64,000 nt of DNA, from positions 26,905,828 through 26,969,827 of the forward strand of contig NC_091141.1 in NCBI RefSeq assembly GCF_041381155.1, written 5' to 3'. Shown in pieces: positions 20,901-29,915 of the stretch (within the stretch, counting starts at the first letter, position 1; each line of letters opens with the position of its first letter). The notes under the pieces are model-generated. The model did not search any database. It saw only the letters and a list, made by a program, of their open reading frames with translations, and had not been told where the DNA came from. Both the position numbers and the translations under genes were made by a program. This stretch comes from Argopecten irradians. Its lineage: Eukaryota > Mollusca > Bivalvia > Pectinida > Pectinidae.

Positions 20901-23324
20901 TAGTCATAGAGTTCTGCATGGATTATAACCAAATTTGGCCACAAACATCCTTGGGGGAAGGGGAACAGAGCTTGTATAAATTTTGGCTCTGACCCCCAGG
21001 GGGCAGGAATGGTGGGGCCCAATAGGGGAATTAGAGGTAAATATTCAAATTTCTTCAGAAAATAAACAATGAACCTGTATCCAGAATATTACTTGGCATT
21101 ACAAACCAGGTGAGCGATACAGGCCCTCTGGGCCTCTTGTTAGATATTTTTTTTAATCCTGAAACCGGATTCTGGATTCCCGACCTCTGACCCGGATATT
21201 AGAATAACCATAACAAATATGGCTGCCTGCTGCAGGCATGGCTTTGCTGCCGACTTTTTGAGGAATAGATTCCAGTTCTTTAACATCGTTTTTGTAACTA
21301 TTAAAATTTACTGATCTGATAGCTGAGATGACTTATTTGATGGTTTGTATATTGTTTTTCTAGAACTTGTGTTGCAAATTACGTAACTTTCACATGAAAT
21401 GCTATGCATCACTATTCACTGTGGTGATCGGGAGGTCTACTGTACCTGTCTACAGTCGTAAATAAATTAGATAACATGATTCCAGATTAAGATTTAAAGT
21501 TTGATACGAATATTACCTAGAATTGCAATGTTTTAAAGTGTTATTATGACTTAATATTGGTAATTTTCGTTTTGAAATATCTTTGAAAAAAGTCACTAGC
21601 CCCGGGCTAGTATGGTTAAAATTTCCACTAGCCCAAGCTGAAAATTTGGTAGCCCCGGGCGTCGGGCTAGTGGATTTTTACACCCCTGCATACTTTAAGA
21701 TAATTAGAGAATTATTTGGGTAGAATACTGTATAGATAATTAGAGAATTATTGGGTAGAATACTGTATAGATAATTATAGAATTATTGGGTAGAATACTG
21801 TATAGATAATTAGAGAATTATTTGGGTAGTATATTGTATAGATAATTAGAGAATTATTGAGTAGAATACTGTATAGATAATTATAGAATTATTGGGTAGA
21901 ATACTGTATAGATAATTAGAGAATTATTTGGGTAGTATATTGTATAGATAATTAGAGAATTATTTGGGTGGTATACTGTATAGATACTATATATATAATT
22001 TTAATGACAGGTTCCCTCCAGCTGCAGCATCCTACATCCTACAGCAATTCTCACAGTATGGCAACATTGTTAAACATGTGGTGAGTACGAGTTATCTCCC
22101 TTTGTACTACAAACTCTGAAAATAATCGACAATAGGTATATATGTAATTGGATATAAAATTAATATGGATTTGTGCTCCTTTCTAAATTGATTCTACAAC
22201 TTCTTTTTTTTTTCGGATTGTATATGCTTGTTAATTAGTAATTTGAGTATAAAAATGAGGGAAATGCCAAGAAATTTAGAATTTTAAATCTGTGGTTAAA
22301 GGCTAAATGAAATGACATACATAGCAAATTGAATCCCTAGTCACTTATTACGTTTACCAGGTGGCATCGGAAGGTAACTGGATGCATCTCCATTATCAGT
22401 CGAAACTTCAAGCAAAGAAGGCACTGAGTAAGAACGGGAAAGTGTTCGGGGGATGTATGATGGTAGGAGCTACACCCTGTATAGACAAAGTAAGTCTTAC
22501 GCTTAAGTAGGTAAGAATCATGTCAACATTGGAATATATCAGAAATTTTCTATAAACTTTTGTTGTTTAGATTTGCTTTAGCTCACCTAGCACAATATGA
22601 ACTTGCCACCATTGCAAATACACTTCAATGCAATTACAGAAAATGATAAATTGTATTTATATACATAATCCTTATAATATTTTTCAAGATATTTATGAAT
22701 TAAATTACCATATACACAATGCTAGGGAAGCAATTTATCAGCTGCAGAAAATAAAAAAAACATCCTTTAATAATAACATTTAAAATGTTATAATGGTGAT
22801 CTTGTTCCAGAGTGTGATGGAGGAAGAGAAAGAGAATACCAGTCTTATACATCCCAACCTTGGTACCCCAGGGGCTAACACGTCCACATTCCACACCCCA
22901 GGGGGTAACCCCCGTAACACTCCCATCAGGCCCCTCACAGCTGCCTACAGAACGGCCCGCAGTGAAAATGAGGTGAGTTTTCATTGATTGGTAAACTGAA
23001 AATACTAAATTTGCCGTAACAAATTAAAAACCACAATTTAAATGATATGCACTAATACGCCTGTCATGAAATGGGGGAGTAAGTTTACCATGGTCGTACC
23101 ACCCCCTTCTGTTGCATGAATTCCTGTTCTGTTTTTGTATGAAGGCAAGCTTAAAGGGACATTTCTAATTTGTGTATCAGTTTTAACACTATTTCGTTAA
23201 TTCTCTTTTGAGTTTTCATGATATCTTACATGGGATTTTATTTTAGGTGGTGAAAAATGGTCAAGCTCCTCAGAAGAATAACACATTTGTTTCCAAGGCG
23301 ATGGAATACATGTTTGGATGGTGA
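11905..23324 (+). CDS. NUP35: NUP35 (Nup53) nucleoporin, 11 coding exons
   Basis: Nup35/Nup53 is a scaffold nucleoporin that links the inner ring (Nup93, Nup155) and the membrane protein Ndc1 to the pore membrane. Exons: 11905-11932, 12582-12727, 13144-13241, 14046-14166, 14963-15023, 17231-17327, 18236-18289, 22011-22080, 22361-22489, 22811-22972, 23247-23324. All introns are GT-AG and phases agree, giving 347 residues (human about 326). Seen: an N-terminal MEPMMMGSP block, [12 protein letters not shown] (about 170-182), the Nup35-type RRM (about residues 195-268, with [54 protein letters not shown]), and the C-terminal membrane-binding amphipathic tail [12 protein letters not shown]. The start was chosen because the ATG has A at -3, joins exon 2 in phase, and an in-frame TGA lies at 11860. 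The first exon is the least certain part; the rest is secure. Confidence 0.95.
12582..12727 (+). CDS. NUP35: NUP35 exon 2
   Basis: The acceptor is TCACCTGCAG; the donor TTCA/GTAATT is weak but keeps phase 0 with exon 3. It encodes the conserved N-terminal [12 protein letters not shown] and [10 protein letters not shown] blocks shared with vertebrate Nup35. Confidence 0.9.
13144..13241 (+). CDS. NUP35: NUP35 exon 3
   Basis: Acceptor TTTAAAG, donor ATGAG/GTAAGG. Encodes a Ser/Pro-rich disordered stretch ([16 protein letters not shown] onwards). Ends two bases into a Ser codon. Confidence 0.88.
13282..13650. mobile_element. TTAA-flanked MITE, copy 2 (NUP35 intron 3)
   Basis: 369 bp including TTAA at 13282-13285 and 13647-13650. 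Inverted ends are AGATGCTCCACCGCCGACA and TGTCGGCGGTGGAGCATCT: the best-preserved ends of the family here and close to perfect inverses. The interior resembles copy 1 and is non-coding. Confidence 0.9.
14046..14166 (+). CDS. NUP35: NUP35 exon 4
   Basis: Acceptor TCAATTTCAG, donor ACCAA/GTATGT. Encodes [17 protein letters not shown], matching the GAPP-S region of other Nup35 proteins, in a disordered linker. Confidence 0.9.
14963..15023 (+). CDS. NUP35: NUP35 exon 5
   Basis: Acceptor TTGTTCACAG, donor CCACAG/GTAAGG. Encodes [18 protein letters not shown], Pro/Thr-rich linker. Ends one base into a Gly codon. Confidence 0.88.
15211..16823. mobile_element. 1.6-kb element with long inverted ends (intron 5)
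   Basis: The left end (from 15211) reads TATAGGAGATTTCAGAAAAG, then ATGGCGATGACGTCAC; the right end (to 16823) is the inverse, GTGACGTCACGCCATCTTTT then CTGAAATCTCCTATA. Similarity continues for about 70 bp with small indels (ACATCCGG on both sides). TATA at each edge may be target duplication or part of the repeat. Interior frames are short and unrecognised, so it is non-autonomous. Both ends carry TGACGTCA, a CRE-type palindrome. Confidence 0.82.
17231..17327 (+). CDS. NUP35: NUP35 exon 6
   Basis: Acceptor TTGTTTATAG, donor CAGG/GTAGGT. Encodes [12 protein letters not shown], a hallmark of the family just before the RRM. Confidence 0.93.
17357..17803. mobile_element. MITE with about 70-bp inverted ends (intron 6)
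   Basis: Left end AATTCTGCTCCACTACGA (17357 on), right end TCGTAGTGGAGCAGAATT (to 17803). The inner ATACAAGATCT and CTGTTCGGGGTCACC blocks are also mirrored (AAGATCTTGTAT, GTCCCTGAACGGGATG). 447 bp, no coding capacity. Confidence 0.8.
18236..18289 (+). CDS. NUP35: NUP35 exon 7
   Basis: Acceptor TTGATCCACAG, donor TTTGG/GTAAGT. Encodes [18 protein letters not shown]: the lead-in and first strand of the Nup35-type RRM. Confidence 0.94.
18490..19275. repeat. about 36-bp satellite, left part (intron 7)
   Basis: About 20 copies of a unit of roughly 36-37 bp: GAATACTGTATAGATAATTA followed by GGGCATTATTTGGGTA. From about 18990 on, a variant with AGAGAATT instead of GGACATT and ACTATATAG instead of ACTGTATAG dominates. 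The array stops abruptly at a transposon insertion and resumes at 21695. Confidence 0.93.
19276..21688. mobile_element. TIR element (hAT-like ends) inside satellite
   Basis: Starts CAGGGGTGTAAAAATT (19276) and ends GGATTTTTACACCCCTG (21688). Inner sub-terminal CTAGCCC/GGGCTAG repeats occur at both ends. Excluding the pearl-like insertion it is about 0.8 kb with no transposase frame. CAG-GGTG-type ends are common in hAT elements, but the expected 8-bp target duplication is not clear (TAGTATAC left, CATACTTT right), so the superfamily is tentative. Confidence 0.78.
19535..21141 (-). mobile_element. pearl-like / Helitron-associated element, copy 1
   Basis: Left hairpin CTCACCTGGCCCGAAGGGCC then GGTGAG; next a (GTCCGTCG)-type microsatellite (about 19577-19625); then about nine 157-bp tandem units (each with CCAAATTTGGCCACAAACAT and CAGGAGGGGCGGGGCCCAAT); then a right hairpin AGGCCCTCTGGGCCT. 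This build (hairpin ends, about 160-bp core repeats, ACGG microsatellite) matches what is known of bivalve pearl elements. On the strand matching copies 2 and 3 the terminus is GAGCTAA, compatible with the CTRR end of Helitrons. Open frames inside are repeat artefacts. Confidence 0.85.
21695..21995. repeat. about 36-bp satellite, right part (intron 7)
   Basis: Continuation of the 18490-19275 array after the inserted element, with eight copies dominated by ATTAGAGAATTATTTGGGTA and a 35-bp variant lacking one T. It ends about 15 bp before the exon 8 acceptor. Confidence 0.92.
22011..22080 (+). CDS. NUP35: NUP35 exon 8
   Basis: Acceptor TTTTAATGACAG, donor CATGTG/GTGAGT. Encodes [19 protein letters not shown] and KHV: helix 1 and strand 2 of the RRM. 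It follows a 3.7-kb intron filled with repeats. Confidence 0.94.
22361..22489 (+). CDS. NUP35: NUP35 exon 9
   Basis: Acceptor CGTTTACCAG, donor GACAAA/GTAAGT. Encodes [20 protein letters not shown] and GATPCIDK: the rest of the RRM. The Trp in GNWMH is the family's conserved dimer-interface aromatic. Confidence 0.95.
22811..22972 (+). CDS. NUP35: NUP35 exon 10
   Basis: Acceptor CTTGTTCCAG, donor AATGAG/GTGAGT. Encodes [11 protein letters not shown], then a Pro/Thr linker with [14 protein letters not shown], aligning with the vertebrate R-PLATAY motif. Confidence 0.95.
23247..23324 (+). CDS. NUP35: NUP35 exon 11 (stop)
   Basis: Acceptor TTTTATTTTAG; stop TGA at 23322-23324. Encodes the C-terminal tail ending [12 protein letters not shown], the conserved amphipathic helix that contacts the pore membrane. 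Confidence 0.96.
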   Translation: MVKNGQAPQKNNTFVSKAMEYMFGW

Positions 23325-23704
23325 CACATGCTGTTATATAAAAGGACCTGTGATTGGATGATAAACTGTGCTATCATATTACGGAGTTTATGATTGGATG
23401 GTAACACCTGATGTTATCTAAGAGAAATTGTGATTGTACAATGAAGCATGCTGTAACAAAGGGAGTGTGCAATCGACTGCTGTGCTGTATGATAGATGAA
23501 CAGACTTGATGTCTGGGGACAGTGCTTGGGGTAATTTATATGTGACAAAGGTGATATAGAAACAGTTGATTGAATTGATCTTATAAAATATGTGAGATCA
23601 AGTTGGAGGTAGAATGAACTTACCTAGTGACGAAGGCCTACTTCTTTCGCTTGAAGTAATAATTTGTAGATCTTGACAGTAACTGTGCTGTTAGAACATA
23701 CTAA

Positions 23705-24047
23705 GAAGATGGACTTTTACATTTCTCACAAAGTGAACAAGAACTGAGAAGATGGACTTTTACATTTCTCACAAAGTGAACAAGAACTAAGAAGATGGAC
23801 TTTTACATTTCTCACAAAGTGAACAAGAACTGAGAAGATGGACTTTTACATTTCTCACAAAGTGAACAAGAACTGAGAAGATGGACTTTTACATTTCTCA
23901 CAAAGTGAACAAGAACTGAGAAGATGGACTTTTACATTTCTCACAAAGTGAACAAGAACTGAGAAGATGGACTTTTACATTTCTCACAAAGTGAACAAGA
24001 ACTGAGAAGATGGACTTTTACCGAATTTCTCACAAAGGGAACAAGAA
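23705..24047. repeat. 43-bp minisatellite, 8 copies
   Basis: Eight near-identical units of GAAGATGGACTTTTACATTT followed by CTCACAAAGTGAACAAGAACT. The last copy has a 4-bp insertion (CCGA). It lies in the likely NUP35 3' UTR. Confidence 0.95.
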
Positions 24048-24125
24048 AAAGAGTTTCTAAACTGGCATCTTGATGAAGAAAGAACTAGCAATTCATCTAG
24101 TTACTGACTACCGAACTGTTTTACT

Positions 24126-24160
24126 AATAAATAGAATCTACAGTTAGCAGGAGTAATAAA
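24126..24160 (+). terminator. candidate NUP35 poly(A) signals
   Basis: Two canonical AATAAA hexamers 29 bp apart (24126 and 24155), downstream of the NUP35 stop and the minisatellite. Position is plausible; use is not shown by sequence. Confidence 0.35.
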
Positions 24161-24292
24161 ACTGGGTCCAGTTAATAGTAATGCTCCCAAAAGCATTAGA
24201 TGAAATATATACCGTTGAAGGATTTCTACAATTTATTAAGCTTCACAGATACACAAGGATAGTTCCTCCAACAGATAGTTGCAGTGATACTC

Positions 24293-24500
24293 TGATTTCA
24301 TATTTGCATATGATACGGTTATCTGCCCTTTGCATTGGTTACGTATACGACATCGTGTGTTTACGAGTACATGATGTTACAGAGAAGATGTTGTGTCAAG
24401 GAGATTCACATACTAAATATATATATATAAATATTGTTGTGTTAATATCAAAACTTAACCTCAAGGGCAGATAACTCTATAGTATGCAAAGGTAGAATTA
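24293..24500. mobile_element. TTTGCATAT-ended MITE, copy 1
   Basis: The left end contains TATTTGCATATGATACGGTT then ATCTGCCCTT; the right end contains AAGGGCAGATAACTCTATAG then TATGCAAA, its inverse. About 208 bp, non-coding. Sister copy at 35138-35333 and a half copy near 58165. Confidence 0.7.
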
Positions 24501-24572
24501 ATTTCCTTTTCTTCTAGATATTGCTTTGAATGATACAACATACTAAAACAAGCTAATTTTCTCCTTTTTTGT

Positions 24573-24785
24573 GCCGCGGTGGCCGAGTGGTTAAGATGTC
24601 CCAACATATTACCACAAGCCCTCCATCTCTGGGATGCGGGTTCGAATCCAATGTTGGCCAGTTGCCAGGTACTGACCATTGGTCGGTGGTTTTTCTCCGT
24701 GTACTCCGGTTTTCCTCCACCAAAAACCTGGCACGTCCTTACAGGACCCTGGCTGTTAATAGGACATTAAACTAATAAAACCAAA
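24573..24785 (+). mobile_element. tRNA-derived SINE, copy
   Basis: The head carries A box TGGCCGAGTGGTTAAG and B box GGTTCGAATCC, with the long spacing typical of a Leu/Ser-type tRNA ancestor. The body has GCCAGTTGCCAGGTACTGAC and GGTTTTTCTCC. The tail is CTGGCTGTTAATAGGACATT followed by AAACTAATAAAACC. Confidence 0.88.
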
Positions 24786-24789
24786 ACCA

Positions 24790-25550
24790 ATCCTTTTTGT
24801 GGGATTGAGATCGGGGGGTGGAGTGGGATAAGCATGGAGAGAGGAATTTGACACTTGAGTAACAGACCAAATAAGATTTGAAAGTGTACTGAAGGTTGTT
24901 GTAAAGGTATGTAGATAATCAAATGTGCAGAAATATGGAGATTAGGTTAACACTGTGATATGGGTAGGAGAGGTTCTAGATCTGTACATGTATGTGTTGT
25001 GGAGGAAGAGAAGATGCTTAGTGACATCTCTCTGAAAATTCTTATATACATGTAAGTGGGTCTGATAAAAACATACTTTACAATGTAATAATATAACATT
25101 ATAATCATGATGATTTTATTTAAGATCTAGAGGATGACACAGTACAGATGCATAGCAAGCATACATATACTGAACCTAACAAATCTTATGGTAACATTTT
25201 ATTCCAGTTTTGATATACAGTAAAGATAATAATTGTACTTTAGGAAATTTGTGGTACAGGCACAAACTAGCTACATTGGTGTGTAATTACATACATATTC
25301 TATTTGTACAAGTTGTATATCATAATCATGATTATATAGCTATATATATATATATAGATATTACTTAATATTTGTACAGTTGTTTTTACTGGTTCTATAT
25401 ATTATATATATTGCTATCAGTATAAAATTTGAACATAGATACATCAATATGAAATGCAAATTTTAGATTTTAATAAAACATGAAATCTCTCCTCGTGTTT
25501 AAAACCTTTCATATGTAATCTTTTCATTCTATTGAGAAAAATAAGATGCA
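24790..25550. other. non-coding, AT-rich
   Basis: No credible gene or repeat. Contains TA-rich runs (about 25338-25360) and an AATAAA near 25470 that might end a longer NUP35 transcript. Confidence 0.4.
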
Positions 25551-25554
25551 CATT

Positions 25555-25904
25555 TTAAAGATGCTCCACTGCTGAGAAATGATTTTTTTTTCTCTATCAA
25601 AAACAGAAGCAGAAGATTTAGTATTTTTCTTCAGTTACAAAAGTTACTTACTTTACAGCATTACCACCATTGAAAAGTTTAAGCTTCTAATTTTACTTCA
25701 AGATAAAAATATTAAAAATAATTAATTGCATCCCGAAAAAATTCTGTGGCACTGTTGAATGATGTAATGATTGTGCATGCAGTGAAAGCAAAATAAATTA
25801 TTTCATGTTATTTTTTGTGTTAATTAGACATATATATACACGATTAGTAACCACCAATTATGATGAGTGTCGTTTATGCTCTGTCAGTAGTGGGGCATCT
25901 TCAA
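25555..25904. mobile_element. TTAA-flanked MITE, copy 3
   Basis: Left TTAA at 25555-25558 then AGATGCTCCACTGCTGAGA; right end GTCAGTAGTGGGGCATCT then TCAA (one substitution from TTAA). The interior matches copies 1 and 2 (CTTCAGTTACAAAAGTTACT), with a short deletion around the CACTATATCC block. Older than copy 2. Confidence 0.82.
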
Positions 25905-26164
25905 TTATAAACTAATAATAAAGACATCATGCACAGATGATCACCTAAGTTTTTGCCAGAACTGTCCATTCAGTTTTTGAATTTTCATCAATAGATCTAG
26001 ACCATATATTTTTATTCAAAAAGAAGTATATATACCCTCAGTAACAGTAAGTACACATAGATGAAATATAAGCAGTATACAGCTAGATGGTTTCTTTGGG
26101 TTTTAATGTAATACAGATAGTGTTTAATTTGAAACTCAATCATTGGTTCCTTTTATAAAGTTGA

Positions 26165-26850
26165 TAAAATCAGCCATAGCGACCACCTATTTAATAAGAT
26201 CGTTCTTGAGTGCCCAATTGATAATTTTGATTCGTTTAGACCTGTGTATACAGAGACCTGTGTATACAGAGACCTGTGTATACAGAGACCTGTGTATACA
26301 GAGACCTGTGTATACAGAGACCTGTGTATACAGAGACCTGTGTATACAGAGACCTGTGTATACAGACACCTGTGTATACAGAGACCTGTGTATACAGACA
26401 CCTGTGTATACAGAGACCTGTGTATACAGACACCTGTGTATACAGAGACCTGTGTATACAGAGACCTGTGTATACAGACACCTGTGTATACAGACACCTG
26501 TGTATACAGACACCTGTGTATACAGACACCTGTGTATACAGACACCTGTGTATACAGAGACCTGTATACAGACACCTGTGTATACAGAGACCTGTGTGTA
26601 CAGAGACCTGTGTGTACAGAGACCTGTGTGTACAGAGACCTGTGTGTACAGAGACCTGTGTGTACAGAGACCTGTGTGTACAGAGACCTGTGTGTACAGA
26701 GACCTGTGTGTACAGAGACCTGTGTGTACAGAGACCTGTGTATACAGAGACCTGTGTATACAGAGACCTGTGTATACAGACCTTTTGGCTCTAAATATGT
26801 TTTGTTGTTTGTCTTGTGGGAGGTCTATATAGGCAGTTTTGACTAAAGAC
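26165..26850 (+). repeat. dispersed 'GACCACC' element, copy 2, with VNTR core
   Basis: The left flank GCGACCACCTATTTAATAAG and right flank GAGGTCTATATAGGCAGTTT-TGAC match the two ends of the element at 6745-6892. The middle is replaced by the 16-bp VNTR, whose CCTGTGTATACAGA resembles the element's own CTGTATAAAGACC motif. Confidence 0.6.
26236..26785. repeat. 16-bp VNTR, about 34 copies
   Basis: Unit GACCTGTGTATACAGA with three zones: the base unit at the left, a mix with GACACCTG in the middle (about 26366-26550), and a GTGTGTACAGA variant at the right (about 26594-26725), then base units again. One unit is 2 bp short (about 26560). Long open frames on both strands come from the absence of stops in the unit, not from a gene. 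Confidence 0.96.
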
Positions 26851-29290
26851 AGATATATAATTATAATGTAATAGTACTAATTTTAGCAAAGCTAAAATTA
26901 GCGCAAATGTGAAAAACTAATTTATGATTAATTAGTACAATTTGGTGGCCAGACCTTTTTACAAATTATAGTATACAAAAAAATATAAAATAATACTACT
27001 GCTTAAATAAGTACAGCACTTTTACAGTAATCATACAGCCATTTTGTCTTAAGGTAATTATAATGCATAGGTTGGGAATTAAAGGTAGTACAGGAAAAAT
27101 GCAAATTCAACCGTGGTCATTGCAATTGGTGTGTTTTCAGAATGCAGCGACTCTACAAATAAGCATGCTCTGTAATCATGCTCTGACAGGGATCGAAAAC
27201 ACAAAAGATCGTAATGTGTATGAAGGTTATATCTTCACCATCTTCTTCCTGAAGACTTTGTTTCTTATAATGAAGATGTTAACTTTCCCATGCCCTGGTA
27301 AGCAGACAGGGGTCAAAAGGTCGGATCTGTTTAGAAACACCCAAACTTATTCTGTGGATTTTAATGAGAAACTTTGTTTTAGACATGTGGTAGGTGTATC
27401 TATACTGTAAAGTAGATTTTATCAAAATAATTTGTTAAGAGCTTTAAAACTTCCTCTATCTAAAAATAAATGTTTGAAGATAGAGCATTTCATATTTCTA
27501 TTGTCTTTGGTTATGTAACATTAAGATACATGTACTAACTGGTACTCGTGTGTCATTCAGGGATGACGTCAGGTGCTCAGGTTTCCAAATCTCTGAGCAG
27601 GATCAGAAGGATGTTTGAAATCTTTTATATCGTTTGTGTGTCAAGGTTTTTACAGGTTATACTTTGGGACGGTTTAGTCTGACCCACTTATACTTTGTAT
27701 ACAAAAGATTCTACACACTAATCCCCCTTGCTGGAACACGTTCAAACTCTTGTCATACAAATCTATAACTTGTCTGTGACCCACAGATGCCTTCAGTCAG
27801 AAATATTTCTCCATATATAGTCACATCTGACTGGGGACTTTTAATACTGGGTTCTGTGTATATACAGGCTCATACTGGAAAAAGTATAATTCTTAAACCT
27901 TAAACTGACCCACTGGGGCCAAATCTTTAGAATTTTGGTTTATTGATTAACATTGTTTGAATTGCACATTCTCATTTTGTTTTCTATCTTATAAATAACA
28001 AGGTCAAACATTTTGTCGTGTACATGTGCACAATGTTGGTTTGTCAATCATGATTTTCAATTGACAGGATTTCATACAAGAATCATTACTGCTTTCATAA
28101 TAATTAATAATGCTTGTCCTGCAAAGGTTATCTCCCTTATCACAATACTAGAATCCTTTCACTGCTGTACCAGGATATATTTGACATATCTTGTATGTCA
28201 CCAGTGTCTTCCTTTCAGCAGAAAAAAAATATCTCATCCATTGCATAACAAAACTCTGACAATAGAACAAAATTCATCTTAGTGTTTATAGTTTTTAGGT
28301 CATAAAGACTAAATTTATTTACCATCTGAATGAGGACCAAAAAAATTCCAATTTTGTTATCAGTTTAATAATTCAGGATGATTACGTCCCTTTCACACGT
28401 ATTGGGGCCCTTAAATCCTCCACAGATATGTTTTAGTTCCCTGTGGTGGGACACAAAGCGACCACTGTCTTCGCTCTCCTGAACCACCAAGTAATGTGAA
28501 AAGCTTTCATGGTTAGATATATCTACCTTTGAAGATCATACAATAACAATACACATAAAAACGTATCTGGGTCGGCACTCACCTAAGGATACAGGAAGAT
28601 TTACATATATATATTTACCTATTTTTTTTCTCTGTATAATAATCCTTGTTTAGATCATGTGATCAATCTTTCGTGTAGATATGTATATTTACAGAAAATC
28701 ATCAATGAATCATGATGTTAATTGGCCATAGATAATTAGAGTTGTAATTGGGAGGCCATGACGACCACACATCTTGATGTAGATGGTTGGCTGGATAAAG
28801 GAAACATTTAATGTACTTTCTGAGAAAAAGTTAAATTAATGTTAAGATGGTTGCCTCCCAGCCATGCTGTTTCCCGATCATATAAAAGAGACTTCAGAAA
28901 GAACCCTACATATATCCATGTTCTGCAACCCAACTTATTTTCACGACTTAATTTTCCTGTCAAAAAACATCTTAACAGCATTTTAATTTTGCGCTTTACA
29001 GCTAAAACACTTTGCTGTACTTGTAGTTGAACATTTTTCACTGCAATTTATTTTCGCAAATTCCAATTGACATGCAGTTTAATACCCAAAAATGAATTGA
29101 ACTCAAAAATAAGTTGATCAATAATATTAATCCTCAGACAAAGTGATAAACTTTATAATTATCAATGATGGAGCCTAATAGCCATCTTGTTTTAGGATGG
29201 ACAAGTGTAGCTAAGACCAAACTAGGGACTGAGAAGAATCCACAAATGAAGATTCAGCGAGGTCAAGGACATTGGGAGGTATGTGTATGG
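26851..29290. other. non-coding, no feature supported
   Basis: AT-rich stretch of about 2.4 kb. Open frames at 27063-27410 (+) and 28013-28282 (+) have no recognisable domains, no clear splice context and AT-driven composition, so I do not call them genes. Confidence 0.4.
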
Positions 29291-29297
29291 ACCCCTG

Positions 29298-29522
29298 ACA
29301 TAGGGGCCGACTGGTTAAGATGTTCCATCTTATATTACCACAAGCCCTCCATTTCAAGGTCGCGAGTTTGAATCCCATGTGGAGTGGTTTCCAGGTACAT
29401 GTACTAATTATCACTGGTTGGTGGTTTTTCTCAGGACACTAAGGCTTTCCTCCACCATCTATACCCGACAAGTCCTTAATTGATCCTGACTATTAATAGA
29501 ACGTTGAACTAATCATACCAAA
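29298..29522 (+). mobile_element. tRNA-derived SINE, diverged copy
   Basis: The head GGCCGACTGGTTAAGATGTT and B-box-like GCGAGTTTGAATCCCATGTG are recognisable but mutated. The tail TGACTATTAATAGAACGTTG corresponds to the consensus CTGGCTGTTAATAGGACGTT. Confidence 0.75.
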
Positions 29523-29536
29523 TCCAGCCATTGACA

Positions 29537-29915
29537 TACCGTATTTGCCGTAATTAGCACCCAGGGCGCTTAAATAATTGTAACAAAGTAATGTTGTAAT
29601 GAACCAAAATAATGTTAAGTTGTGGACGAAAAAAGTCATCCATTTTTTAAATCTTTCTGTCATCGTGCTACATTAATATCTGTTACAGTAAACATGCATA
29701 TGCCTTTTACCCGGGTATCCTTTGTGACAGACATTATTATGTCGCAATTCACATGTAAAAGACTCGCAAGTTCATGTAATATGGGATACAATGCTGATGT
29801 TACAGCTATCATTTGTTGAAAAAGATTGTTAAACCCAATGAAAGAGGGCATTAATATACAACTTTAACTCTTCTCCAGAAAAGGGCAGGGGCGCTATAAT
29901 TACGGCAAATACAGT
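29537..29915. mobile_element. MITE ending TACCGTATTTGCCG
   Basis: Left end TACCGTATTTGCCGTAATTA (29537), right end TAATTACGGCAAATACAGTA (to 29915). The GGGCGC block just inside is also mirrored. About 379 bp; the interior is non-coding. Confidence 0.75.

Larger units (their letters stand above)
23325..24165 (+). other. NUP35: NUP35 3' untranslated region (probable)
   Basis: Follows the stop codon without an open frame. It includes the 43-bp minisatellite and two AATAAA poly(A) signals, at 24126-24131 and 24155-24160. Another AATAAA near 25470 could serve a longer transcript. The true 3' end cannot be seen. Confidence 0.5.

Noticed and set aside
19635-20992. Open frames reading through the satellite-embedded repeat in NUP35 intron 7
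   Set aside because: Same 157-bp pearl-like unit, reverse orientation; intronic and repetitive.
24579-24770. Overlapping + strand ORFs in the SINE copies (also at 37182-37476 and 54403-54691)
   Set aside because: Identical peptide wording occurs at each SINE copy; it is the SINE body translated, not a gene.
26143-26846. Long open frames of up to 229 codons on both strands
   Set aside because: They follow from a 16-bp unit without stops. Both strands and several frames are open at once, which is a repeat artefact.
27063-27410. 115-codon + strand ORF
   Set aside because: No recognisable domain, no repeat of the pattern elsewhere, AT-rich surroundings and no splice context tying it to a gene.
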